DNA of 64,000 nucleotides, taken from the NCBI GenBank assembly GCA_947243855.1, contig CAMXIK010000007.1, positions 1-64,000 of the forward strand. Direction: 5' to 3'. The position numbers were made by a program, and so were the translations under genes. Shown here in pieces: positions 40,016-49,729 of this stretch (positions within the stretch are counted from its first letter, which is position 1; the number at the start of each line of letters is the position of its first letter). The notes beneath the pieces are model-generated. The model was not told the DNA's origin and ran no database searches. It saw only the letters and a program-made list of their open reading frames with translations. This DNA is from an uncultured Lachnospiraceae bacterium (lineage in GTDB: Bacteria > Bacillota > Clostridia > Lachnospirales > Lachnospiraceae).

Positions 40016-41377
40016 TTATAAATCCGAAATCTGCACCAGTTTCAGATTTGATTTCATTTTGGCCTCCAGATTTAGGCGTTCATCAAACCGGAAAGCCGTA
40101 TACATATAGACGTAATCCGCACTTATCTTTGCTTTTTTCGCATAGAGGAGAAGGTTCTCATAATCTTCGTAGGTCATGGGTTTCTCCCAATTACACAGAC
40201 CGATCAGCGTACGCCCTTCCTCATCCTGCGCAATGATATCCAAAGAACCCACCTTGCCAATCCACTCGCCGATCGCACCGCAGTCGATGGGAAGCCTGTG
40301 ACGCTCTCCGAGTCCGGACAAATGCTGCCTGCACACCTGTTTGAAATAGCCGGACACATAGCGTCTGAAATCCCGCATAATATAATGGTTATAGAACTCT
40401 CCCACCGAAAGCATCTGTAAATCGCTCAGATGGGGATACATATAAGTATAATAAAAATCCACAAACGGATGGCTGATTCGATAGATCCCCTTCTGTACAT
40501 TTTCCTTGCCCGCCGTGTCATAAGAAAATACTTTCTCCACCAATTCCAGCTCAATCAGATTTTTCAGATATACGCTGATCTTCGCCCTTGAAAACTCCGT
40601 GTGGAGATAGAGGTCGTTTAACTTGTGATCTCCCGCCGCTATAGAGGCCATGATCGTATTATAAACGCCCGGCTCCCTAAGCTGCTCCGTAAGAATCCGC
40701 TCTCCCTCCTCGAAGAGAAAACTGTTACAGTCGAGAATGTTGCGGCAGATATTCTGCTGAATCGTAAGCCTGTCGTCAAACTGATTCCAAAGGCCGGGAA
40801 TCCCCCCTAAAATGGAATAGGCTTCCACACACTCCTCTATACGGAAATTCGGAAAACGCGCCACCAGATCGGCAAAGGGCATTTCCTTAATTTTAAGCAG
40901 GCCCGAAAGCTCGTAAGCCGCCTCCCCAATCCGGGTAATCATACTGTTTTCAATCCATCCGATCGAAGAACTGACAAGAATCACCATCACGTCGTCCCGG
41001 TTCCATTGGCTGTGCACAAAAGCCACCAGATCTTTCATAAAAGAATCGCTGGCCCGGACGATGTTTTGAAATTCGTCGATGACCAAAACCTTCTTGCCTG
41101 TAACCCGATGGGCAATCTTCTCAAAAATCTCCTGAAAAGAGGGGAATTTATCTGTGATATAACCGTCATGGACAAGCTGTCTCCCCCACTGATACGCCTG
41201 TTCCCTCTCCGAGCAGGCTCTGGCAAGGTAATAATATCCGGGCCGGTCCCTCATAAATTCCTTTACAAGAGCCGTCTTCCCGATATGCTTCTGCCCGTAA
41301 ACAATCAAAATCTGACTGCCGTCCCGGTCATAATAATTATTCAGATATCCAAGTTCTGTTGTTCTGCCAAGTAACAT
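40016..41377 (-). CDS. Archaeal-type ATPase with DUF234-like C-terminus
   Basis: LIVYGQKHIGKTALVKEFM, VLVIDEFQNI; FSRAKISVYLKNLIELELVEK; C-terminal nuclease-like domain. Confidence 0.88.
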   Translation of the reverse strand: MLLGRTTELGYLNNYYDRDGSQILIVYGQKHIGKTALVKEFMRDRPGYYYLARACSEREQAYQWGRQLVHDGYITDKFPSFQEIFEKIAHRVTGKKVLVIDEFQNIVRASDSFMKDLVAFVHSQWNRDDVMVILVSSSIGWIENSMITRIGEAAYELSGLLKIKEMPFADLVARFPNFRIEECVEAYSILGGIPGLWNQFDDRLTIQQNICRNILDCNSFLFEEGERILTEQLREPGVYNTIMASIAAGDHKLNDLYLHTEFSRAKISVYLKNLIELELVEKVFSYDTAGKENVQKGIYRISHPFVDFYYTYMYPHLSDLQMLSVGEFYNHYIMRDFRRYVSGYFKQVCRQHLSGLGERHRLPIDCGAIGEWIGKVGSLDIIAQDEEGRTLIGLCNWEKPMTYEDYENLLLYAKKAKISADYVYMYTAFRFDERLNLEAKMKSNLKLVQISDL

Positions 41378-41394
41378 AGTTCACGCCTGCCTCA

Positions 41395-43140
41395 TCATAC
41401 CTTTGCCGTCAAATCCGCCAGCAGATCTTCGATCTCTTCGGCCGGCATCGGTCTGCCTAAATAGTATCCCTGAATAATATCGCACCCAAGTTCCTTCAGA
41501 TACTGGAACTGTCCCTCCGTCTCCACGCCTTCCGCTATCGTTTCATAGCCAAGCCGTTTCACCATGTAGATAATCGACTCCGTAATAATCTTTGTATTAA
41601 CGTCCGTAAGCAGCGTATCCACAAACGTCTTATCAATTTTCAACGTATCGATGGGCAGTCCCTTCAAATAGGACAGGGAGGAAAATCCCGTACCGAAATC
41701 ATCCAGAGATATTTTAACCCCGATTTCTCTCAATTCGTCCAAACGTTTGCTTATGGTTTCAAAATCCTCTATCAAAATGGTCTCCGTGACCTCAATCTCG
41801 ATCTCATCGGGTTCTACCTCGTATTGTTCTAAAATCTGCAGGAGGCTTTCAATAAAATCCTTCTGCTTACACTGTACCGCAGAGACATTCAACGATAAAA
41901 TCAATGGGTAGTGATATTTTTTCCTCCACCCCACATAGGTCTGCACACTCTTTTCAATCACCCAGTTCCCGATCGGCACAATCGTTCCATTCTTTTCCGC
42001 AATGGGAATGAAAACCGCCGGACTGATCATATCCCCTTTATTATCCTTCCAGCGAATCAGCGCCTCTACCCCGCGAAGCCTTCTATCCTCAGCCACATAC
42101 TGGGGTTGGAAATGCATCGTAAAGTTCTGCTCAAACACAACCTCTTTCAGCTTTGTCTGAATGGTCACTGTCTGCAAAAACTCCTCCAAGATCGCCCCGT
42201 CAAAATACTGAATCTTATCCTTGCCCTGACTCTTAGCCTTAAACATAACAATCTCTGCGCAGTTAATCAGCTCAAGTGTTCCCGTAGCCGCCTCCGGATA
42301 TTCGGAAACGCCGACAGACACCGTCATGGTAACCTCCTGCCCGTCCATCAATCTAAACGGTTTTTCCAGACGCTTCTTGATAACCTGATAAATGGTCTCC
42401 ACACTTCTTGCGCCGCAGGGATCATAAATAGCAATACAGTAAATATCCGTGCTGAAATGGGAGATCACCACATGATCGCTCATCAGATCAGACAAATACT
42501 GCCCGAACAACTGCACCAAATCATCGCCTGCAATCAACCCCATACCGTCGTTGACCCTGCGAAAATCGTCAAAGTCAACAAACATCACCGCAACCTTACA
42601 TTTCTCCTTTTCCGCCTGCCGCAGAAATTCTCCCAAAAGTCTCACAAAATAATTGCGGTTATAAAGCCCTGTCATCAAATCATAATAGGCCATGTATGCA
42701 AGTTCATCCTTCTGGGCGTTCAGCTTTGTTACATCCTTAAACCGGACAATTTTATCCGTAGGATTCCCATCGGCGCCGTATACGATATTCACTTCCACCT
42801 CGATACAAAGATGACTCTCTTTCAGGCGAATCTCAAAGTTCTGCCTTTCCCTATTCTGTTTTTCAATAAACAACCCTTCCCTGAGCGGAATCGAGTATTG
42901 CTCCTCCACGCTGTCATACAGTCTGGACAAATCCTTCATATCCGAAATCGGAAAATCAAAAAAGTGCCCCCAGTTTGCTAACGTTCTAACCCGGTCCTCT
43001 TTGTAGTTATAGTAAATAAATGCACTGTTTGAAGTCTCGCAAAGCAGACGAAACATCTTTTCGTCATCACGCAGCTGCTGATACTCCTGCCCAATCAGTG
43101 TTGTCTCGTTCCCCTTCTCTCTTTCTTTCGTATCCACCAC
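41395..43140 (-). CDS. PAS-GGDEF(degenerate)-EAL protein, likely c-di-GMP phosphodiesterase
   Basis: GGDEF replaced by HFSTDIYCIAI; intact VEALIRWKDNKG, LDDFGTGFSSLSYLK, LKIDKTFVD, AEGVETEGQ. Confidence 0.9.
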   Translation of the reverse strand: MVDTKEREKGNETTLIGQEYQQLRDDEKMFRLLCETSNSAFIYYNYKEDRVRTLANWGHFFDFPISDMKDLSRLYDSVEEQYSIPLREGLFIEKQNRERQNFEIRLKESHLCIEVEVNIVYGADGNPTDKIVRFKDVTKLNAQKDELAYMAYYDLMTGLYNRNYFVRLLGEFLRQAEKEKCKVAVMFVDFDDFRRVNDGMGLIAGDDLVQLFGQYLSDLMSDHVVISHFSTDIYCIAIYDPCGARSVETIYQVIKKRLEKPFRLMDGQEVTMTVSVGVSEYPEAATGTLELINCAEIVMFKAKSQGKDKIQYFDGAILEEFLQTVTIQTKLKEVVFEQNFTMHFQPQYVAEDRRLRGVEALIRWKDNKGDMISPAVFIPIAEKNGTIVPIGNWVIEKSVQTYVGWRKKYHYPLILSLNVSAVQCKQKDFIESLLQILEQYEVEPDEIEIEVTETILIEDFETISKRLDELREIGVKISLDDFGTGFSSLSYLKGLPIDTLKIDKTFVDTLLTDVNTKIITESIIYMVKRLGYETIAEGVETEGQFQYLKELGCDIIQGYYLGRPMPAEEIEDLLADLTAKV

Positions 43141-43209
43141 AATACCTATCCGCCGCCCCCTTCTGACGGCGCCTCCCCCTATATTTTTTCTTTATACCCT
43201 CATCCCTCT

Positions 43210-44295
43210 TTACTTCTTCGTAATATATCCCTTCGCTTTTAACGTCTCCGCACACAGCACCGCACCCCCTGCGGCCCCACGCACGGTATTGTGGGAAAGC
43301 CCCACGAACTTCCAATCGTAAACGCTGTCTTCACGGATTCGTCCCACGCTGATGCCCATTCCGTTTTCATAATCCACATCCAGCTTCACCTGCGGACGGT
43401 TATCCTCCTCCATCACCTGAATAAACTGCTTCGGCGCGCTGGGAAGCTGCAATTCCTGCGGCAGTCCCTTAAAGTTTACCAGCTTCTCCACAAGCTGTTC
43501 CTTTGTGGGCTTTTTCCTGAATTTCACAAACACGGCCGCCGTGTGGCCGTTCAATACCGGAACGCGGATACATTGACAAGTGATCACCGGACTTACTGCC
43601 GGAACGATCTCTCCGTTCTCCACTTTGCCCCAAATGCGCAGAGGCTCTTTCTCACTCTTTTCCTCCTCGCCGCCAATGTAGGGAATCACATTCTCCACCA
43701 TCTCCGGCCAATCCTTAAAGGTCTTGCCTGCGCCAGAGATCGCCTGATAGGTGGTAGCCACTACCTCGTAAGGCTCAAACTCCTTCCACGCAGTGAGCAC
43801 CGGCGCATAACTCTGGATCGAACAATTAGGCTTCACAGCAATAAAGCCGCGCTTCGTGCCAAGCCGTTTCTTCTGCGACTCTATCACGTCGAAGTGTTCC
43901 GGATTGATCTCCGGCACCACCATGGGCACATCCGGCGTCCAGCGGTGGGCGCTGTTGTTGGAAACTACCGGCGTCTCCGTCTTTGCATACTCTTCCTCGA
44001 TCTTCTTGATCTCGTCCTTGGTCATGTCCACTGCGGAAAACACAAAATCCACTTCCGCCGCCACCTGATCGACCTCATTCACATTTTTCACGATAATCTT
44101 TTTTACCGCCTCCGGCATGGGCGTATCCATCTTCCATCTGCCGCCCACCGCCTCCTGATAGGTTTTGCCCGCAGAACGGGGACTTGCCGCGATTGTGGTC
44201 ACCTCAAACCAAGGATGGTTCTCCAAAAGGGCGATGAACCGCTGTCCAACCATGCCAGTGCCGCCTAAAATTCCTACTTTTAACTTGTCGCTCAT
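43210..44295 (-). CDS. asd: Aspartate-semialdehyde dehydrogenase
   Basis: GILGGTGMVGQRFIALLENHP, AVKPNCSIQSYAPVL, TYQAISGAGK. Confidence 0.95.
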   Translation of the reverse strand: MSDKLKVGILGGTGMVGQRFIALLENHPWFEVTTIAASPRSAGKTYQEAVGGRWKMDTPMPEAVKKIIVKNVNEVDQVAAEVDFVFSAVDMTKDEIKKIEEEYAKTETPVVSNNSAHRWTPDVPMVVPEINPEHFDVIESQKKRLGTKRGFIAVKPNCSIQSYAPVLTAWKEFEPYEVVATTYQAISGAGKTFKDWPEMVENVIPYIGGEEEKSEKEPLRIWGKVENGEIVPAVSPVITCQCIRVPVLNGHTAAVFVKFRKKPTKEQLVEKLVNFKGLPQELQLPSAPKQFIQVMEEDNRPQVKLDVDYENGMGISVGRIREDSVYDWKFVGLSHNTVRGAAGGAVLCAETLKAKGYITKK

Positions 44296-45740
44296 TTTTT
44301 AATGTCCTCCCTATATAATGTCTCGTTCAGTCTCCCGCCGAACATGTCATCCTCATCCTGCCAATCTTTTGAAAGATATTCCCTGTGCATCCGTATGACC
44401 TCCTGCATCGCTTTAGGCCCCGGCGCACCGATCGTCAGCCGTTTTTCCACGCAGGTCTTTAAGCTGACCGCCCCGTATACATCCTCCTCAAAGACAGGGC
44501 TGATCTCCTTAAGCTCCTCGATAGACAGATCTTCAATACTGCAATTCTTATCAATACAATATAAGACTAGCCGCCCGATGATACCGTGGGCGTCCCGGAA
44601 CGGAACTCCCTTTCCCACCAGATAATCCGCCGCGTCGGTGGCATTGGTAAATCCCGCCATGGCGCTCTTTTCCATCACATCCCGGTTAAACTTCATGGTA
44701 CGGACCATACCCTCAAACAAGGCAAGACACCCCTTCGCCGTGTCGATGGCGTCAAAAGTCAGCTCCTTGTCCTCCTGCATATCCTTATTATAGGCAAGAG
44801 GAATCCCCTTCATGGTGGTCAACATTGACATGAGCGCGCCGTAAACCCGCCCAGTCTTACCACGCACCAGTTCCGCAATATCCGGATTTTTCTTCTGGGG
44901 CATAATGCTGCTCCCCGTGGAATAAGCGTCGTCGATCTCCACAAAACGGTACTCGTTGGAGTTCCAGATAATAATCTCCTCGCAAAAGCGGCTCAGGTGC
45001 ATCATAATCGTGGAAAGAGCCGCCAGAAACTCAATCACATAATCCCGGTCGGACACCGAATCCATACTGTTTAAGGTCGGTCCCTCAAATCCCAGCAGCG
45101 ACGCCGTATAATTTCTGTCTAGTGGATATGTCGTTCCCGCAAGGGCTCCCGCCCCAAGCGGACAATAGTTCATCCGGTAAAAAATATCCTTAAGCCGCGA
45201 CCGGTCCCGCTTAAACATCTCAAAATAAGCGCCTGCGTGATGCGCCAGCGTTACTGGCTGAGCCTTCTGCAGATGGGTAAAACCGGGCATGTACGTCTCC
45301 GTATTGTCTTCCATCATCTTTAACAGCGTGGTCAAAAGCTCTTTCAGCAGCCCGTCCGTTTGGAGCACTTCCAGCCTGATATAGAGCCGCATATCAAGCG
45401 CGACCTGATCGTTCCGGCTCCTGCCCGTGTGCAGTTTTTTGCCGGCATCCCCAATCCTCTCTATCAGATTGGCCTCCACAAAGCTGTGAATATCCTCATA
45501 CTCTTCCGTAATCGCAAGTTTTCCGGCCTCCACATCCTCCCGTATTCCGGTAAGACCTTTTAAGATCGCATCCTTCTCTTCCTTTTTCAAAATTCCCTGT
45601 TTCGCCAGCATAATTACATGGGCAATGCTGCCCTCGATATCCTGCTGCAGGAATTTCTGATCAAAAGAGATGGAGGCGTTAAAGTTATATACAAGCTGAT
45701 CCGTCTCTTTCGTAAAACGGCCGCCCCACAACTGTGCCAT
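44292..45740 (-). CDS. argH: Argininosuccinate lyase
   Basis: MAQLWGGRFTKETDQLV, GSSIMPQKKNPDIAELVRGKTGRVYG; start trimmed to an ATG preceded by GGAGG. Confidence 0.97.
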   Translation of the reverse strand: MAQLWGGRFTKETDQLVYNFNASISFDQKFLQQDIEGSIAHVIMLAKQGILKKEEKDAILKGLTGIREDVEAGKLAITEEYEDIHSFVEANLIERIGDAGKKLHTGRSRNDQVALDMRLYIRLEVLQTDGLLKELLTTLLKMMEDNTETYMPGFTHLQKAQPVTLAHHAGAYFEMFKRDRSRLKDIFYRMNYCPLGAGALAGTTYPLDRNYTASLLGFEGPTLNSMDSVSDRDYVIEFLAALSTIMMHLSRFCEEIIIWNSNEYRFVEIDDAYSTGSSIMPQKKNPDIAELVRGKTGRVYGALMSMLTTMKGIPLAYNKDMQEDKELTFDAIDTAKGCLALFEGMVRTMKFNRDVMEKSAMAGFTNATDAADYLVGKGVPFRDAHGIIGRLVLYCIDKNCSIEDLSIEELKEISPVFEEDVYGAVSLKTCVEKRLTIGAPGPKAMQEVIRMHREYLSKDWQDEDDMFGGRLNETLYREDIKK

Positions 45741-45947
45741 GGCAGAACCTCCATTTGCTGTATCATCCCTATCTTTCATGCGTTTAATTAAATCTAAATT
45801 TGATGATACCATAAATTGGATTTCTTTTCAATCAAAACACATATTTTCTTCCCTGTCATAAAATATTCTATACTCGTAGTAAACGACCCATAAGATTTCG
45901 GTTCACGAAAAATATGATGTCGTTAACTACATAAGGAGCGATTTTCT

Positions 45948-46736
45948 ATGCAGCCAATACTATCTCTGCGGGATGTTTCCTACTCCTACCACAATTTGAA
46001 GGGGGAAACCCCCGCGCTTTCACACATCAACTTACAAGTTTCGGAAGGAAGCTTCGTCGCGGTCGTAGGACCCAGCGGCTGCGGAAAGTCCACGCTTCTT
46101 TCCCTGATTTCCGGACTGCTTCCTCCAGAGGACGGTGAAATTCTCTACCGGGGACTATCCTCCAGAGACTACTGCGCAGACTCCGCCCTGAAAATCGGCT
46201 ACATGCTGCAAAGAGACCATCTCTTTGAATGGCGCACAGTCTATCAAAATTTGATCCTCGGTTTGGAACTCACTCACAATCTCACAAAGGAAAACACCGA
46301 TTATATCCTGAAGCTTCTCAATGATTACGGGCTTTACAGTTTTAAGGACAAAAAGCCCTCCGAACTCTCCGGCGGTATGCGGCAGCGCGCGGCGCTAATC
46401 CGCACCATGGCGATCCGCCCCGATCTCCTCCTTCTAGACGAACCATTCAGCGCTCTGGATTTTCAAACCCGCCTCTTTGTCTCCGCCGATATCGCAAACA
46501 TTATCCGAAAAACAGGAAAAACCGCTCTCCTCATCACACACGATCTCTCCGAGGCAATCACTTTGGCGGACCGCGTCATCGTTCTTTCCAAACGTCCGGC
46601 CAGTGTAAAACGGGAAATGTCGATTCTCTATGAAATCAGCAGGGAAGACCCCCTTGCCATTCGGAGCACCGCCGCTTATCAGGAATATTTTAATCAACTA
46701 TGGGAGGTATTGACAGATGGGAAAACAACGGTCTAA
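45948..46736 (+). CDS. ABC transporter ATP-binding protein (nitrate/sulfonate/taurine type)
   Basis: GPSGCGKSTLLSLISGLL, LSGGMRQRAALIRTMAIRPDLLLLDEPFSALD. Confidence 0.93.
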   Translation: MQPILSLRDVSYSYHNLKGETPALSHINLQVSEGSFVAVVGPSGCGKSTLLSLISGLLPPEDGEILYRGLSSRDYCADSALKIGYMLQRDHLFEWRTVYQNLILGLELTHNLTKENTDYILKLLNDYGLYSFKDKKPSELSGGMRQRAALIRTMAIRPDLLLLDEPFSALDFQTRLFVSADIANIIRKTGKTALLITHDLSEAITLADRVIVLSKRPASVKREMSILYEISREDPLAIRSTAAYQEYFNQLWEVLTDGKTTV

Positions 46737-47538
46737 TACACAGCCGCCAGTCTCCGAGCGTCAGCAGAATTTCCTGCGCGCCCACCACAGACACCACCAC
46801 AGAATCACATGCGGAAGATTTCTTCTCCTCTTTTGCTTTCTCGGCTTCTGGGAGACCGCTTCCCGAATGGCATGGATTGACAGCTTCTTTTTCAGCAGTC
46901 CATCCGGTATCATACAGTATCTTGGGCAGATGCTCACAGACGGCTCCTTCTTTACCCACACCGGCATCACCCTGTTTGAGACCATCGCCAGTTTTGTTTT
47001 GGTCACCGTCCTAAGTCTTGTCAGCGCAACGCTCCTCTGGTATCAAAACAGCCTCTCCGAAATTCTGGAACCCTATCTTGTGGTTTTAAACGCCCTTCCG
47101 AAATCCGCCCTCGCCCCCCTGCTTATCGTGTGGCTGGGCACCGGAGCAAACACCATCATTGTGGCCGGTATTTCCGTTGCCGTCTTCGGTTCTATCATAA
47201 GCCTATACACCGGCTTTTGTCAGGTAGACCCGGAAATGTGCAAACTGATCTACACACTGGGCGGCAGCCGGAAGGATGCGCTTGCCAAAGTAATCCTGCC
47301 AAGCTCCGTTCCCCTTATTTTAAGCAGCATGAAGGTCAACATCGGCTTATCTCTGGTAGGTGTTATCATCGGTGAATTTCTGGCCGCAAGGAGAGGTCTC
47401 GGCTATCTGATCATCTACGGCTCGCAGGTATTCCAGCTTAACATGGTGATTACTTCCATTATTATCCTGTGCGCCATCGCCATGCTGTTTTATAAACTAA
47501 TTCAGAGTGCGGAGCATTATTACCGGAAAAAGGCATGA
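46717..47538 (+). CDS. ABC transporter permease (nitrate/sulfonate/taurine type)
   Basis: YTLGGSRKDALAKVILPSSVPLILSSMKVNIGLSLVGVIIGEF; overlaps the ATPase gene. Confidence 0.93.
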   Translation: MGKQRSNTQPPVSERQQNFLRAHHRHHHRITCGRFLLLFCFLGFWETASRMAWIDSFFFSSPSGIIQYLGQMLTDGSFFTHTGITLFETIASFVLVTVLSLVSATLLWYQNSLSEILEPYLVVLNALPKSALAPLLIVWLGTGANTIIVAGISVAVFGSIISLYTGFCQVDPEMCKLIYTLGGSRKDALAKVILPSSVPLILSSMKVNIGLSLVGVIIGEFLAARRGLGYLIIYGSQVFQLNMVITSIIILCAIAMLFYKLIQSAEHYYRKKA

Positions 47539-47548
47539 GAAATTGTAA

Positions 47549-47588
47549 AAAAGTGGAGACAGTCCGCCCATAAACTGTCTCCACTTTT
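47549..47588. terminator. Bidirectional terminator
   Basis: AAAAGTGGAGACAGT-N10-ACTGTCTCCACTTTT perfect 15-bp stem. Confidence 0.9.
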
Positions 47589-47629
47589 GATTTTCCTATT
47601 TCATTCTGCTCTATTTGTGGCTCAGTCCC

Positions 47630-49186
47630 TTATTCGACAAACTTCACCACAATCCCCTCATTCACCACCTTGATCGAGCCGTCGTCCGGATAGCAGTTCA
47701 TCGTCTTTATCTCCGGCAGCTGCCACCACTCCTCATCATTCACGTAAAAATCTGGCTCATAGCCAAGGTGATACCGTAAATATCGCTCCCACGCATAGTC
47801 GTTTACCAGACGTCTCTGATCATAATCAAATCCGTCAAAGGCAATCCCGTCAAACCAATCCGAATGAAAAAACGACTGATCTTCCGTCCAATACGGAAAT
47901 CCAAGCAGTACCACCGGATATTCATCCCGATACCCGTCTACGCTCTTAATCCGCGTCACCAATGTTTGATACCATGCGGTTGTCTGTTCCTGTACAAAAT
48001 TCATTTTTAAATAGGCCGCATTATCAATGGAGACATAGGCCGTGATAAAGAAAACCAGCACACAGCCAAGCGCATAGTTCCATGCTTTTATCCCTCGAGT
48101 AGCAGCGTCTTTCGTCTCCTGCTTTGCTTCCCGCCTTACCCGCTCCATCACGCACACCGGAAAGATAAAAACAAAAACCAGCGAATATACCATAAGGGTA
48201 TGAACGCGCAGACTATCCTCCGTCGAAAAGAAGTTAACCAGATAAGCCGCGATCGGAAAAAGCGCCGTAAGAAATAACGCCCACGCTTTCACAATTCTGG
48301 CGCGCTTCGATTGATACAAGCCAGCCAATACGCCTATGACCGTAAGCACAATCACTGCCTTTACTCCATGAGAGAGAAAGTGTGTGCCATTAATCCCGGT
48401 ATAACCCCCTCCCAAAAAGTCGTGATAAGTTCCCAACACTTTACCTGGCAGCTTCGCGATCTCATAGGTTCCATTCATTCCCTGATAGGAGGAAAGCTCC
48501 GTGTCCGTCAGCTTTAACGCCAACTGATTCACGATAAAATATAACGCAAGACCCCCTAAAAGAGTCCCAGCATAAAGAAACGCCTCTTTCATATGATCCG
48601 CAAAAGACCGTTCCGGATACTCTAATACATGATCGATCAGCAGCACTACGATCAAAGAAGCGCATACCGCCAAAGACGCCTGATAAATGCCCGTGCTTAA
48701 AGCCATCAAAAAAACAGCCGCGGCGCATCTTTTCGCAGTGTGCCGGCGCGACACCAGATAGACCGACAAGCTTATCAAAAAATAGGCGAAAAAATAAGGG
48801 GCCGCCGTAAACATAAACGCAAAGGTACTGGCAACAACCGGAAACGCCGCCATGATTCCCCCTGTCAAGATCATTCCCTTCCTGCTGTCAATGTGTAAAA
48901 TCTCGCACACAAGCACAGCGCTCATACCAATAAGAACAAGGGAAAGGCTGCCCATAAAAAGCGGCGTGGAGCACCATCCAAGGCCAGTGGCTCTGCTTAA
49001 CCAAGCTATGATCTCTAAGCCCCATCTGCCAAGATCCATCGTTGCTCCCAAGTTAAACAGCACATGAATGTCATCATGATAAGATATTTTATTCATCATC
49101 ATAAATCCATGTGCGAGCAATCCCACAAGCACTACTGTCAAAAATGCCAGTCTTTTGGAGAGAAACACTTTCTTCCATTCCTCCAT
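47630..49186 (-). CDS. GtrII-like multi-TM glucosyltransferase domain protein
   Basis: SYHDDIHVLFNLGATMDLGRWGLEI, many TM segments. Confidence 0.75.
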   Translation of the reverse strand: MEEWKKVFLSKRLAFLTVVLVGLLAHGFMMMNKISYHDDIHVLFNLGATMDLGRWGLEIIAWLSRATGLGWCSTPLFMGSLSLVLIGMSAVLVCEILHIDSRKGMILTGGIMAAFPVVASTFAFMFTAAPYFFAYFLISLSVYLVSRRHTAKRCAAAVFLMALSTGIYQASLAVCASLIVVLLIDHVLEYPERSFADHMKEAFLYAGTLLGGLALYFIVNQLALKLTDTELSSYQGMNGTYEIAKLPGKVLGTYHDFLGGGYTGINGTHFLSHGVKAVIVLTVIGVLAGLYQSKRARIVKAWALFLTALFPIAAYLVNFFSTEDSLRVHTLMVYSLVFVFIFPVCVMERVRREAKQETKDAATRGIKAWNYALGCVLVFFITAYVSIDNAAYLKMNFVQEQTTAWYQTLVTRIKSVDGYRDEYPVVLLGFPYWTEDQSFFHSDWFDGIAFDGFDYDQRRLVNDYAWERYLRYHLGYEPDFYVNDEEWWQLPEIKTMNCYPDDGSIKVVNEGIVVKFVE

Positions 49187-49204
49187 CTTGCATTTCCCTC
49201 CTTT

Positions 49205-49729
49205 TTATTCCGCTTCCCACAGCGCGGTCCTGCCCTGCTTAAGGGACTCCTGCACATCAATGATTCTCTGGTTTGACGATCCCCTAAATTGCAGGCTGAT
49301 ATCCTTCCTTGCCAGAATAAATTCCCCGTCCACAAGCACATCCAGATAAGAGAGAAACTCCCTCATCGGTTCCCACCGCACACAGAATCTTTCCAAAATA
49401 TCCTTTTCATACAAATACCCTGAATAACACCAGATATTTTTTTTAGGATATTTTTCTTTCACTGCACGCAGAAGCGGTAAAAGCGCCTCTCTGTTTCCCG
49501 GTTCAAGAGGCTCTCCCCCCAGCAGGGTCAATCCCTCGATATAGTCCGGCCCGAGCATTTCTAGGATTCTCTCTGCGGTATCCTCCGTAAAAGGTTCCCC
49601 ATACTGAAAATCCCAAGTCTCCTCGTTAAAGCAGCCCTCGCAGTGATGGGTGCAGCCGCTGACAAAGAGCGTCACCCGTACCCCCGGCCCGTTTGCAATA
49701 TCACAGTTTTTGATAACAGAATAATTCAT
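49205..49729 (-). CDS. nrdG: Anaerobic ribonucleotide reductase activating protein (radical SAM)
   Basis: GPGVRVTLFVSGCTHHCEGCFNEETWDF CxxxCxxC motif; LLGGEPLEPGN. Confidence 0.96.
   Translation of the reverse strand: MNYSVIKNCDIANGPGVRVTLFVSGCTHHCEGCFNEETWDFQYGEPFTEDTAERILEMLGPDYIEGLTLLGGEPLEPGNREALLPLLRAVKEKYPKKNIWCYSGYLYEKDILERFCVRWEPMREFLSYLDVLVDGEFILARKDISLQFRGSSNQRIIDVQESLKQGRTALWEAE

Noticed and set aside
45840-45947. Possible riboswitch or operator upstream of the ABC transporter
   Set aside because: Only a 6-bp AACGAC/GTCGTT inverted pair was seen; too weak to call.
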